Below, in pieces: positions 17,428 through 25,969 of a stretch of 64,000 nt of DNA (the stretch's first letter is position 1; the number at the start of each line of letters is the position of its first letter). The DNA is taken from contig NZ_CP097263.1 of assembly GCF_028622115.1 (NCBI RefSeq), forward strand, positions 4,960,001 to 5,024,000, in the 5' to 3' direction. The position numbers and the translations under genes are program-made. The DNA comes from Kutzneria chonburiensis. Lineage in GTDB: Bacteria; Actinomycetota; Actinomycetes; Mycobacteriales; Pseudonocardiaceae. Under the pieces are notes generated by a model that ran no database searches, had not been told where the DNA came from, and saw nothing but the letters and a program-made list of their open reading frames with translations.

Positions 17428-19145
17428 TCAACCCGCCCACTCGTCGAGATGGATCACACGGCCGGGGTCATCCCATAGCAGCACCACATCCTCAAGGGCA
17501 GTGTAAAGCACGTTCGTTGATTGATGGTTACGTCTTCTTGCTTTGTGTGTGCTCTCCGGTAACGCCATCAGACCGCCGTCCTCGATGAGTCCGGATACCA
17601 GATCACCAACAGTTTTCGGATCCGCGCCGTTCCGGTGCCAGAGGACGGCCGGCAGGCCCGACCGTAGCGCCGCGAGCAGCTCGTCACCACGGTCCGGCCG
17701 CACCGGCGGCGGCCCGGTCAACACGACCGTGACAACGGCCGGGTCGTCCTGCAGGACCGCGCCCAGCAGGTGCGGCCGGTCCGGATCCGGTGGCTGGGCC
17801 ACGTGCACCCGTCCGCCGGCCGGGTCGGCCGCGAACGCCGTCCAGCGCGTCTTCCAGGCCCGGTGCCACTGGCGCGACATCATTCTTTCGAGTGAGCGCA
17901 CCACCACCGGGTAGTCCAGGGACAGCGGCCGCGGATCACCCGACCGGTGTTCCTTCTGCCAGGCGTGGACCGGCAGGTTGAGCAGGGCGCGGGGCAGCAG
18001 CAGCTCGACCGTCACCGGGCCGTCGTGCCGTTCCCACGCGATCTCCGCGCCGACCACGAGATCGTCGACGTGCTGTTCGAGCTGGTCGACCGCGACCGTC
18101 ACCGGCTCGCCGCAGGCCGGCGGCCAGACCTCCGGATCGTCCTGCCGCCAGTGGAAGAGCAGGACCTGGTCCCGGCTCACGCCGTCGGGCAGCACGGCGA
18201 TCAACAGGTGCAACCGGGATTCCTTGTCCAGCTTCTCGACGACCGGCCGGTTGCCCGACCCGGCCGGCAGCCCGAGCCGGCGGGCCTGGTCCTCGGTCCA
18301 GCGGGCCAGCTGCTCCCCGCGGTCCCGGTCCACGATGCCGGCCAGGAGGCCGAGGAAGACCAATGCCGGCGGGACTCCGTCCGCTCCCGCGTTGAATTCG
18401 GCCAGGTGGCGCACGGAGGCCCAGGCGTCCGAACCAGGGGCGCCGGCGGCACGCCCGGGCCGCTCGCCCGTCCCACCAGCACCGGCAGGTGCGGCACGAA
18501 GACGCCGTCCAGCAGCGGGGCCAGTTGCTCGAGTTCCAGCTGCGGCTGCACGGCTTCCGGCTGCGGCGACTCCGCCACCCGCAGCCACGCGTGCGTCTGG
18601 GTTTGCTTGACGTCGACCGGAATCCGCCGGAACAGGTCCGGCGCCGCGGCCGGATCGGGTTCGATGACGTCACGGTAGAAGGCGTCCGAGGCGATCATGG
18701 CCAGGGCCGCGCCGGTCGCCTTGAGCACGTCTTTCGCCGCCGCCGCTTCGATGATGCGCGCCGCCAGGTTGATCGCCGGGCTGACCTCTCCCGCCGGGCC
18801 GCGCCACACTTCGCCCGCGTGGACCGCCACCCGCAGCTGCATCACCGCCGCCGCCGAGTGCAATGCGTTGTAGCGGCGCAGTTCCGCCACCAGCCGGCTC
18901 CACAGCTGGTCGACCAGCCTGATGTTGAACACGTCGCGCGGGGCGAGGATGAGTTTGCCGTCGCCCCGGTCTTCCACATCGCAGTCCTGCCAGGGGATCC
19001 CCGCGTCGTCGAAGGCCGTGGTCAGCAGTTCCACCAGCCGTTTGTGGATTTCGACCTGGTGCACGCCCCGCCGGTTGGCCGCCGTGAACCCCGCGACGTC
19101 CACGATGACGACCGTCCGATGCTGTGCCTCTGTGTACCCGAGCAC
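17428..19145 (-). CDS. VMAP protein, nucleotide-cyclase-like + VMAP-C, frame-broken
   Basis: Two frames make one protein. From GTG 19145 (GGAGGG 7 bases upstream) about 235 residues encode a class III nucleotide-cyclase-like domain: IVDVAGF with the metal Asp and DRGDGKLI with the second. After about 18450 the coding signal moves to another frame, which runs to 17428 and encodes a VMAP-C-type domain (LLIAVLPDGVSRDQVLLFHW, then a W-rich C-terminal half). Adding one C to the CCCC run near 18437 joins the frames (…ccc cct ggt tcg…) into a protein of about 572 residues. So this is either a sequencing error or a genuine loss of function. VMAP proteins accompany vWA and MoxR partners in proposed NTP-dependent defence systems. 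The first gene of its operon. Confidence 0.75.
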
Positions 19146-19429
19146 CAGAGGTCCCTCCCACGGACCGCCACCTGCCGACCGTCAATGCATCCGATGCCGG
19201 CGCGACCGGGTTAGCCTCCGGCCGCACATGTTGCCAACATGTGACCAACCGCCTTCCGTCCACAGTGGACTCTCCGGCCCTGGTTGCCCCGCTGAGCCAC
19301 TCTGCCCCCTCCCACCCGTCAGTTCTGCGTCATATGACGCACTCGGCCGGGCCTGTTATCGAGCGCGTGCCCCGCACGCACATTCGAGAAACGCCTCAGG
19401 GACAAGGCTTTTTGGTTACGGCGACCCGC

Positions 19430-20002
19430 TCAGCCCTTGGCGGCTGCCTTGGCCGCCTTCTTGAACGCCCGCACCTCACCCAGCGACTTCGCATCGGTCA
19501 CGTCGGCGACGCTGCGGCGAGAACCCTCATCGCCGTAGGCACCCGCGGCCTCTCGCCAGCCTTCCGGCTTCACGCCCATCTGCTTGCCCAGCAGCGCCAA
19601 GAAGATCCGCGCCTTCTGGTCACCGAAACCCGGCAGAGCCGTCAGACGCTTGAGCACCTCGATGCCGTCCGGCTTGCCCTGCTTCCAGATCTTGTCGACC
19701 TTGCCGTCGTAGTTCTCGACCAGGAACTGGGCCAACGTCTGCAGGCGCTTCGCCATGGAACCTGGGAAGCGGTGAATGGCGGGTGGAGTGGAGACGAGGG
19801 CAGCGAACTCGTCGGGGTCGGCCTCGGCGACGGCGTGGACGTCGAACTTGCCCATACGGTCCAGGATGAGCTTCGGCCCCTTGAACGCCTTTTCCATCGG
19901 CACTTGTTGATCTAGCAGCATCCCGAACAAGAGCGCGAGGTAATCACGGGCGAGGAGGGCATCGGCCTCGGGTTCCTGGGCGAGACACACCGTGCGAGTC
20001 AC
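19430..20002 (-). CDS. HhH-GPD-type base-excision repair protein
   Basis: A 190-residue protein of the short actinobacterial HhH-GPD family. It shows the N-terminal helix LALLFGMLLDQQVPMEKAF and the helix-hairpin-helix LTALPGFGDQKARIFLALL (about 137-155), where the hairpin would contact DNA. Related glycosylases remove damaged bases. The C-terminus is Ala/Lys-rich (FKKAAKAAAKG), possibly a nonspecific DNA-binding tail. The start is GTG 20002; no strong ribosome site is visible. It is preceded by 13 bases from the ABC operon end and is read in the same direction. No catalytic Asp after the hairpin can be assigned with confidence. Confidence 0.85.
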   Translation of the reverse strand: MTRTVCLAQEPEADALLARDYLALLFGMLLDQQVPMEKAFKGPKLILDRMGKFDVHAVAEADPDEFAALVSTPPAIHRFPGSMAKRLQTLAQFLVENYDGKVDKIWKQGKPDGIEVLKRLTALPGFGDQKARIFLALLGKQMGVKPEGWREAAGAYGDEGSRRSVADVTDAKSLGEVRAFKKAAKAAAKG

Positions 20003-20015
20003 GGGGCGGAGTCTC

Positions 20016-20888
20016 TCACACCGGCTGAGAGGTCGCCTGGACGTGGCGGGCGGCGCGGAGGTAGCCGACGACCAGGGTTTCCAGGTCGGGCTGGTCGGCG
20101 AGCCAGCCGGGAGGGGCGGGCTCGGCGTCGCGGACGAGGAGGGTGGCCTGGCGTTCGGTGCGGGAGGCGGAAATGACGGAGCCGGTGACGGCGGACTCCT
20201 GGTCGCGGGGGCCGACGAGGACGCGGTGGGCGGCGAGGACGTCCTCGACGTCGCCGGCGAGGCGGACCTGGCCGGCGACCACGAGCAGGAGGTGGTCGCA
20301 GACCTCGCTGAGATCGCTGAGCAGATGGGACGACATGAGCACGGTGGTGCCCCGGTCGGCGACCTCGGTCATGACGATGCGAAGGGTCTCGTCACGGGCC
20401 AGCGGATCGAGGTCGGAGAGGGGCTCGTCGAGCATCAGCACGCGAGGAAGACGGCCGAGGGCGAGGGCGATGGCGACCTGGGTGCGAGCGCCGGCCGAAA
20501 GGGTGCGGACCTTGGCGGAGCGGTCGACGCCGGCGAGCATGTCCAGCACCTCCTCGACCCGGGACTGGGACCACCGCTCGTTCATGCCGGCGACGGCGCG
20601 AATGACCTCGCGGACGGTGAAATCGGGGTAGAGCGGCCGGTTCTGGGCCAGGTAGGCGACGTCGGGATGCATCCGGCCGCGAATGGGCGTGCCATGGACG
20701 GCGATGGCGCCGGCGGTGGGGCGAATGAGGCCGGCGGCCAGGGAAAGCAGGGTGCTCTTGCCGGCGCCGTTGGGACCGACGAGTGCGATGACCCGACCCT
20801 CCGGCAGTGCGAAGGTGCAGTCGGCCAAGGCCTGGACGCGCCCGAAGGACCTGGACAGGCCCTCGGCGCTCAGGGCGGCAACGGTCAT
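20016..20888 (-). CDS. ABC transporter ATP-binding protein (second ATPase)
   Basis: A 290-residue ABC ATPase: Walker A GPNGAGKS (about 38-45), signature-like LSAGARTQVAIALAL in place of LSGGQ, Walker B VLMLDEPL and the switch His in SSHLL. A roughly 80-residue C-terminal extension follows, as in Na+/drug-export-type ATPases. The start at 20888 overlaps the GntR stop as ATGA. It is the last of a four-gene operon (ATPase, permease, GntR, this ATPase), and is a paralogue of the first ATPase, with which it may form a heterodimer. The LSAGA signature suggests possible asymmetry in ATP hydrolysis. Confidence 0.9.
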   Translation of the reverse strand: MTVAALSAEGLSRSFGRVQALADCTFALPEGRVIALVGPNGAGKSTLLSLAAGLIRPTAGAIAVHGTPIRGRMHPDVAYLAQNRPLYPDFTVREVIRAVAGMNERWSQSRVEEVLDMLAGVDRSAKVRTLSAGARTQVAIALALGRLPRVLMLDEPLSDLDPLARDETLRIVMTEVADRGTTVLMSSHLLSDLSEVCDHLLLVVAGQVRLAGDVEDVLAAHRVLVGPRDQESAVTGSVISASRTERQATLLVRDAEPAPPGWLADQPDLETLVVGYLRAARHVQATSQPV

Positions 20889-21277
20889 GACTCTCCGATC
20901 GGGAAACGCTCCGCGCGGACGTCGACGTAGAGGGCATCGACGTCGTCGACACCGAGGCCGGCATGCGCGGCGCGGCCCATCCACTCGGCCAGCTCGGCCC
21001 GCAGCGGGGCGCCACGGTTGCTGGCCGAGCTGGCCAGCGACTTCGTGACGAAGGTGCCCAACCCCCGCCGGGCCTCGACGAGCCCCTCCCGCTCCAGCTC
21101 CCGGTACGCCTTGAGCACGGTGTTCGGGTTGACGGCGGTGGCCTCGACGACCTCACGGGCGGTCGGCAGCCGGTCGCCGGGATTGAGCAGCCCCAGCCGC
21201 ATGGCCTGCTTGGCCTGATGGACGATCTGCAGGTAGGTGGCGACCCCGGAGCGTCGGTCGATCCGGAACTCGATCAC
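20885..21277 (-). CDS. YtrA-subfamily GntR regulator
   Basis: A 130-residue regulator with a winged-helix GntR domain (about 1-75; TYLQIVHQAKQAMRLGLLNPGDRLPTAREV and the recognition helix VNPNTVLKAYRELEREG) and the very short C-terminal helical tail of the YtrA subgroup. The family usually starts with (M/V)IEFRID, so GTG 21277 was chosen over an upstream GTG. Such genes repress their own ABC operon. The perfect palindrome at 23197-23218 upstream of the operon is the obvious candidate operator. Confidence 0.88.
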   Translation of the reverse strand: MIEFRIDRRSGVATYLQIVHQAKQAMRLGLLNPGDRLPTAREVVEATAVNPNTVLKAYRELEREGLVEARRGLGTFVTKSLASSASNRGAPLRAELAEWMGRAAHAGLGVDDVDALYVDVRAERFPIGES

Positions 21278-21313
21278 ACCGCCAGCATAGGCCCCGGGGT
21301 CGGACGGCACGGC

Positions 21314-22297
21314 TCACGCCTGCCGGCGCACGGCCCAGCCGGTGCCGAGCACCAAGACCACGGCGAGGCCCAGGTAGATGGCGGCCTCCACCAGGTGCAC
21401 GGTGCTGGCGGCACTGACCGGGATGACATCGGCGAACCACTTGGCCAGGCCGTGATCGCGGTAGCAGGCGGCGCTGTCGGTGATCGGCGCGGCGTCGCCC
21501 CGCGAGCCGCATTTCCCGATGGCGTCGGCAGCCTTGGCCGTCGGCACGATCGTGCCGTTGGCGTCGAGGTAGCCGCCGAACACCTCGAGCGAACCGCGCT
21601 CGTAGATCGACTGCGACGGGTCGTCGGAGACGATTCGCTGCGCCGGCACGAGGAACTGCTGTGCGGTGGACAAGATGTACCGCAGGACAACGGTCACGCC
21701 GAGCGTCACGGTCATCGCGACCAGGGTTCGCCGGGACGCGGCACCGACGAACATGCCCAGGGTGAAGGCAAACACGGTGTAGGCCAGCGGCGCGAAGCTG
21801 CTGGAGCCGAAGGTGACGTAGAAGTACGGTCCGGAGGCCAGCGGCCCGATCTTGCCGGCGGCGGCGACCCACCACTCGACCAGCAGCTGCACCACGGCCA
21901 CCACGAGCAGCGCCGGCACCGCCGACACCAGCAGCTTGCTGGTCATCCACCGGAGCCGGCTCACCGACTGGGTGAACGCCAGCACGTGGGTACCTTGCTC
22001 GAGTTCACGGGCGAACAGCGGCGCACCGCAGAACAGGCCGATCAGCACGGGCAGCGCCAGCACGAACAGCTGCGCGACCTTCATCCGGTCGAACCAGATG
22101 TCCTGAAAGGACTGTGCGACGTCGTTGCCGCATCCGTTGCCCTGGACGCCACCCGTCACGCAGGCGGTGAGGCCATGGCCGTCCAAATAGGACGTCATCG
22201 AGGCGCGGGCGACGAGCACCACGCCGACGGCGACCACGAGCACACCCAACAGGGTGATCAACTGGGCGCGCTGCTGGCGCCATACGACACGGATCAT
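21314..22297 (-). CDS. ABC transporter permease
   Basis: A 327-residue integral membrane protein with about six hydrophobic segments: one near the N-terminus (LITLLGVLVVAVGVVLVA), one around 85-105 (LFVLALPVLIGLFCGAPLF), several in the middle, and one near the C-terminus (IYLGLAVVLVLGTGWAV). A loop of roughly 90 residues separates the last two. It resembles ABC-2-type permeases of YtrA-regulated operons. It overlaps the first ATPase gene as ATGA. It is the only permease in an operon with two ATPases. The cargo is unknown; relatives export antimicrobial peptides or relieve cell-envelope stress. Confidence 0.85.
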   Translation of the reverse strand: MIRVVWRQQRAQLITLLGVLVVAVGVVLVARASMTSYLDGHGLTACVTGGVQGNGCGNDVAQSFQDIWFDRMKVAQLFVLALPVLIGLFCGAPLFARELEQGTHVLAFTQSVSRLRWMTSKLLVSAVPALLVVAVVQLLVEWWVAAAGKIGPLASGPYFYVTFGSSSFAPLAYTVFAFTLGMFVGAASRRTLVAMTVTLGVTVVLRYILSTAQQFLVPAQRIVSDDPSQSIYERGSLEVFGGYLDANGTIVPTAKAADAIGKCGSRGDAAPITDSAACYRDHGLAKWFADVIPVSAASTVHLVEAAIYLGLAVVLVLGTGWAVRRQA

Positions 22298-23157
22298 GCC
22301 GCCACCTCACGGGCAGCGTCGCGCATGTAGCCCAGGGCGAGGTGCCCGAGCCGGGGTCGCAGTTGCCGCCATCCCGGCGCGTGGCCGGCGAGGGTCACAG
22401 GCACCAGAACCTCCTGTCCATGATCCGTGCGGCGGACGTCGATCACCGCGCTCGCCGGCACCGGCAGCGGGCCCTCGGCCGGTCCGACGAGCAGAACATG
22501 CCGGTCCAACAGGGAATTGACGTCACCGGCGACCCGGACCTGGCCGTCGGCCAGCAGCACCAGGTGATCGCAGACGCCTTCCAGCTCGGCCAGCACGTGC
22601 GAGGACAGCACCGCGGTGATGCCCTCCCGGCGGCTCTCCTCGACCAGGCTGCGCAGCACCGACTCGCGGGCCAGCGGGTCCAGATCGGCCAGCGGTTCGT
22701 CGAGCAGCAGCAGGCGAGGCCGTTTGCCCAGCGCCAAGGCCAGCGCGACCCGGGTCCGCTGGCCGCCGGACAGCGTGCCGACTTTGGCCGTCAGCGGCAC
22801 GTTCGCCCGCCGCACCAGGCCTTCCGCGTACTCCTGATCCCAGGTGGGATTGGTGCGCTGCCCGAACCGCAGTGTCTCGGCCACCCTGAACTGCGCGTAC
22901 AGCGGCTTGTGCTGGGCCAGGAAGGCCACCCCCGGATGCAGTCCGCGGCCGTTCGGCCGGTCGCCGAACACCGAGATCTCCCCCGCGGTCGGCCGGATCA
23001 GGCCCGTGACCAGGCCCATCAGCGTGCTCTTGCCGGCACCGTTGGGGCCGACCAGGGCGACCACCCGGTTCTGCGGGATGACCAGGCCGCAATCCATCAG
23101 TGCCCAGCCCCGCCGGTACTTCTTGCCCAGCCCCTCGGTCAACACCGGGTCCACCAT
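22294..23157 (-). CDS. ABC transporter ATP-binding protein (first ATPase)
   Basis: A 287-residue ABC ATPase with Walker A GPNGAGKST (about 36-44), signature LSGGQRTRVALALAL, Walker B LLLLDEPLADLDPLA and switch His in SSHVLAE. A C-terminal extension of about 75 residues resembles that of the second ATPase. ATG 23157 has AAGGGGAG 5 bases upstream and replaces a longer frame that would run through the operator. First gene of the operon; transcription probably starts near the palindrome at 23197-23218. Confidence 0.92.
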   Translation of the reverse strand: MVDPVLTEGLGKKYRRGWALMDCGLVIPQNRVVALVGPNGAGKSTLMGLVTGLIRPTAGEISVFGDRPNGRGLHPGVAFLAQHKPLYAQFRVAETLRFGQRTNPTWDQEYAEGLVRRANVPLTAKVGTLSGGQRTRVALALALGKRPRLLLLDEPLADLDPLARESVLRSLVEESRREGITAVLSSHVLAELEGVCDHLVLLADGQVRVAGDVNSLLDRHVLLVGPAEGPLPVPASAVIDVRRTDHGQEVLVPVTLAGHAPGWRQLRPRLGHLALGYMRDAAREVAA

Positions 23158-23196
23158 GCCCGCTCCCCTTCGTCGTGTGCCGTCGACGCTACCACG

Positions 23197-23218
23197 TTTC
23201 ACTACTTAAGTAGTGAAA
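23197..23218. promoter_or_regulatory. perfect 22-bp palindromic operator, ABC operon
   Basis: The half site TTTCACTACTT is followed without a spacer by its exact complement, giving a perfect 22-base palindrome centred about 50 bases upstream of the first ATPase start. It is AT-rich in a GC-rich region. The operon encodes its own YtrA-type GntR repressor, so this is its likely autoregulatory site. Confidence 0.75.
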
Positions 23219-23338
23219 GGGGTGAATGGGCACGTCACCGCTCCGTAAGCACCGATCGGGATCACGCGGCTACGGAGAGCTCGTTGCACCGGGCAGAAGG
23301 GTCGGCGCGGCCGGCCCACCGAAGGTGAGGGTGGTTCG

Positions 23339-23815
23339 ATGCGGGCGCTCCTGGCACGGCGCAAGATCGTGGTTCCGGTGGCAGCGGCGGTGATCGTGCT
23401 GGTCGCGGTCGGACTGTGGGCGTTCCAGCCGTGGAAGCTGTTCACCAGCAGCACGGTGCACGAGAAGCTGGCCGACGGCGCGGCGCAGAAGGGGACGTTC
23501 CGGTCGCTGGCGCACCCGACGAGCGGGCAGGCGGAGGTGGTCAGGAATGCGGACGGCAGCTACGCGGTGCAGCTCAGGGACTTCAGCACGAGCGACGGCC
23601 CCGCGGTGCACGTGTGGCTGACGAGCCAGAGCCAGGACGCCGGAGACGCCAAGTTCAAGGAACAGGGCCACCTCGACCTGGGGGCGTTGAAGGCGACCAA
23701 CGGCGACGAGGTCTACGCGGTGCCAGCCGGCACGGACATCGCGCAGTACAAGAGCGTGCTGGTGTGGTGCGACCGGTTCTCGGTCGGTTTCGGGGTGGCG
23801 GGTCTCGGGGCCTAG
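23339..23815 (+). CDS. DM13 domain-containing membrane-anchored protein
   Basis: A 158-residue protein with one N-terminal transmembrane or uncleaved signal segment (about 9-30, IVVPVAAAVIVLVAVGLWAF) and an extracytoplasmic DM13 domain (about 50-155). The domain keeps the expected DGPAVHVWLT, the Y-x-V-P pattern and the VLVWCDRFSVGFG ending with its conserved Cys. DM13 domains are proposed to act in redox or electron transfer. It stands alone, and its stop overlaps that of the convergent XRE-cupin gene by 3 bases. No partner gene is obvious. Confidence 0.85.
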   Translation: MRALLARRKIVVPVAAAVIVLVAVGLWAFQPWKLFTSSTVHEKLADGAAQKGTFRSLAHPTSGQAEVVRNADGSYAVQLRDFSTSDGPAVHVWLTSQSQDAGDAKFKEQGHLDLGALKATNGDEVYAVPAGTDIAQYKSVLVWCDRFSVGFGVAGLGA

Positions 23816-24387
23816 TGGCGGGGCAGGCCGGAGACGGGGTGCCGTGCGGGCGTGGCGGAAGAGGCGATCAACGCCCGCACGGCCCGCTTGGACGGGTTGT
23901 GCAGTGAGTGCACGACGGCCGAGTCGAACTGGAGGGAATCGCCGGGCTTGAGCACGATCTCGTTGCCGCCGAGGCGAACCAGCAGGGAGCCGACCACGGC
24001 GTGCAGCCACTCCTCGCCGGTGTGCTGGGCGTCGTCGGTGCCGGCCCCGGCGGGCAGCTCGACGGTGACGACGGCGATGCCGGCATGGGGCCCGCTGAGC
24101 ACCTCGTACCGGGCGTCGCCGCTCCGGTGCACAGTGGCCTCGCCGGCCCGGACGAGGTGATAGTCCTGCTCGGGCAGGTCCTCGATCAGGGCGCCGATCG
24201 ACACGCCGTAGGCCCGCGCGAGTTGCAGCAGGCTGCCGATGGACGGCTGCCGCTCGCCCTTCTCGATCCGCGACAGGTGCGCGATGGAGATGCCGGTGAG
24301 CTGCGCGAGCTGGGTCAACGTGAGCCCGCGGTCCAGCCGGACCTGCCGCAGCCGGTCAGCCACCAAGCGGTCGATGTCCTCGCCCAT
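23812..24387 (-). CDS. XRE-family regulator with C-terminal cupin
   Basis: A 191-residue regulator: HTH_3 domain at about 12-68 (LTLTQLAQLTGISIAHLSRIEKG) and a cupin barrel at about 110-180 (HTGEEWLHAVVGSLLVRLG, LKPGDSLQFDSAVVHSLHNPS). The cupin probably senses a small metabolite. It lies 11 bases downstream of the class II aldolase gene and is co-transcribed with it. The start codon lies inside a 21-base element (24378-24398) that matches the operator between the aldolase and the SDR at 18 of 21 positions, so it probably represses itself as well as the divergent pair. Confidence 0.9.
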   Translation of the reverse strand: MGEDIDRLVADRLRQVRLDRGLTLTQLAQLTGISIAHLSRIEKGERQPSIGSLLQLARAYGVSIGALIEDLPEQDYHLVRAGEATVHRSGDARYEVLSGPHAGIAVVTVELPAGAGTDDAQHTGEEWLHAVVGSLLVRLGGNEIVLKPGDSLQFDSAVVHSLHNPSKRAVRALIASSATPARHPVSGLPRH

Positions 24388-24398
24388 GAGGCAAAACC
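24378..24398 (-). promoter_or_regulatory. second copy of XRE operator, over its own start
   Basis: On the minus strand this begins GGTTTTGCCTC and ends GGC-G-AGG, matching the 25197-25217 element at 18 of 21 positions. It contains the ATG of the XRE-cupin gene, so binding could block transcription through or translation initiation of the regulator. Confidence 0.5.
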
Positions 24399-25178
24399 CT
24401 ACTGGTCGAGCACGTCGGGCTCGGTGGCCAGCACCAGGTCGGCGAGGATCTGGAAGCTGTGCCGGGCCATGGTGGCGTTGCCGAACTGCCGGTGGGCCAG
24501 GGTGGCTTCGGAGTCGGTCATCACGCGGGGCGTGCCGGCGGCGTCGGCCAGCAGCTGCATCTGGCAGGCGCGGTCCATGGTGATGAACCACCACGCGGCC
24601 TCGGCCACGGAACGGCCGACGGTGAGCAGGCCGTGGTGCCGCAGGATCGCCGCCCGCTGCCGGCCGAGACGGGCGGCGATGCGAGCGCCTTCGGTCTTCT
24701 CCAGCACCAGGCCCTTGTACTCGTCGAACAGGACGTGATCGCCGTAGAAGGCGCACGACTCCTGGATGATCGGGTCCAGGGTCCTGCCCAGTGCGGCGAA
24801 GGCCCGGCCGTGAATGCTGTGCGCATGGGCCACGGCGACGACGTCCGGCCGTGCATTGTGGACGGACGAGTGGATCCAGAAGGCGGCCTTGTTGGTACGG
24901 CGACTGCCTTCGGCGACGCGGCCGTCCTCGTCGATCAGCAGCAGGTCGCCGACCGTGATCCGGGAGAAGTGCACGGCGTACGGGTTGACCCAGAACCGGT
25001 GCGGGAACTCGGGATCCCGCACGGTGATGTGCCCGGCAACGCCCTCGTCGAAGCCGTAGCGGGCGAACAGCCGGAACGCCACGGCCAGGTCGCGCTTGCG
25101 GGCCAGCCGCTCGGCCTCGACCGTCGCCGCCGCGGCCGGAAGTTCGTCCAGATCGAGCTGCATGTCCGAAGTGGTCAC
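24399..25178 (-). CDS. class II aldolase/adducin family protein
   Basis: A 259-residue class II aldolase/adducin-fold protein. It has the N-terminal glycine region FDEGVAGHITVRD (about 43-55), the zinc-ligand pair HAHS (about 118-121, VVAVAHAHSIHG) and the third His in LRHHGLLTVG (about 178-187). The family acts on sugar phosphates or similar by aldol cleavage, decarboxylation or epimerisation. GTG 25178 has GGAGG 7 bases upstream. It is co-transcribed with the XRE-cupin regulator and divergent from an SDR, which suggests a small catabolic module; the substrate cannot be read. Confidence 0.88.
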   Translation of the reverse strand: MTTSDMQLDLDELPAAAATVEAERLARKRDLAVAFRLFARYGFDEGVAGHITVRDPEFPHRFWVNPYAVHFSRITVGDLLLIDEDGRVAEGSRRTNKAAFWIHSSVHNARPDVVAVAHAHSIHGRAFAALGRTLDPIIQESCAFYGDHVLFDEYKGLVLEKTEGARIAARLGRQRAAILRHHGLLTVGRSVAEAAWWFITMDRACQMQLLADAAGTPRVMTDSEATLAHRQFGNATMARHSFQILADLVLATEPDVLDQ

Positions 25179-25196
25179 GTCACAACCTCCCCGTAA

Positions 25197-25217
25197 GGTT
25201 TTGCCTCCTAGGCAAGG
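25197..25217. promoter_or_regulatory. XRE operator in divergent aldolase/SDR promoter
   Basis: Contains the inverted repeat TTGCCT-CCT-AGGCAA (25201-25215). It lies between the class II aldolase and SDR starts. Its 21-base extent matches the element over the XRE-cupin start codon. A half site, GGCAAAC at 25231-25237, lies just downstream on the SDR side. Confidence 0.6.
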
Positions 25218-25245
25218 CTAGCGCCTTAATGGCAAACTGCAAGCC

Positions 25246-25947
25246 ATGGGAACCGCACTACAGGACAAGTCGGCACTGGTCATCGGGCGCGGCAGCGGCA
25301 TCGCCCGGGCGATCGTCGAGGCGGCACGAGCCGAGGGCGCGCAGGTCATCGTGGCCGGCCGCGACGCCGAGAAGCTGCATGACGCCTACGACGGCGAACT
25401 GCGAGCCGAGGCCGTGGACGTCACCGATGAGGCTTCGATCCAGGCCCTGGCCAAGGCCATCGGGCCGGTCGACCACGTGATCACGACGGCGTCGGCCCGG
25501 GCCCGAGGCCTGCTGCCCGACCTGGACCGCGAGTCGCTGCTGAAGTCCTTCGACACCAAGGTGATCGGCCCGGTCATGCTGGCCAAGCACCTGCGCGTCA
25601 ACGAATCCTTCACCCTGTTCTCGGGCGTCGCGGCGTTCAAGCCGGCCGTCGGCTACCTCGGCGTCGCGATCACCAACGGGGCGGCGGACTTCCTCACCCG
25701 CTCGCTGTCGCTGGAGCTGGCCCCGATCCGGGTCAACGCGCTGTCCCCCGGCGTGATCGACACCGGCATCTGGGACGCGCTGGGCGAACAGGGCAAGCAG
25801 GACTACTTCGAGCACTTCCGCACGCACAACCCGGCCCGCCGCATCGGCACCGTGGAGGACATCGCGCAGGCAGCGATCTTCGCGATGACCAACCGCTTCC
25901 TGACCGGCGTCACGCTGCGGGTCGACGGCGGCGAGCCGCTCACCTAG
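25246..25947 (+). CDS. SDR-fold protein lacking the Tyr-Lys catalytic pair
   Basis: A 233-residue short-chain dehydrogenase-like protein. The nucleotide motif is IGRGSGIARAI (about 13-23), then NAG-like region ITTASARA, and the C-terminal SPGVIDTGIWDALG. In the position of the usual Y-x-x-x-K the sequence is V-A-I-T-N (in GYLGVAITNGAADFLT), so both the Tyr and Lys are absent. The active-site Ser in LFSGVAAFKP may remain. Either it uses other residues or it is a binding or regulatory protein. Divergent from the class II aldolase with the XRE operator between them, so it is likely co-regulated. Confidence 0.85.
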   Translation: MGTALQDKSALVIGRGSGIARAIVEAARAEGAQVIVAGRDAEKLHDAYDGELRAEAVDVTDEASIQALAKAIGPVDHVITTASARARGLLPDLDRESLLKSFDTKVIGPVMLAKHLRVNESFTLFSGVAAFKPAVGYLGVAITNGAADFLTRSLSLELAPIRVNALSPGVIDTGIWDALGEQGKQDYFEHFRTHNPARRIGTVEDIAQAAIFAMTNRFLTGVTLRVDGGEPLT

Positions 25948-25969
25948 AGAACCCCGGCGGGAGCGTGGA

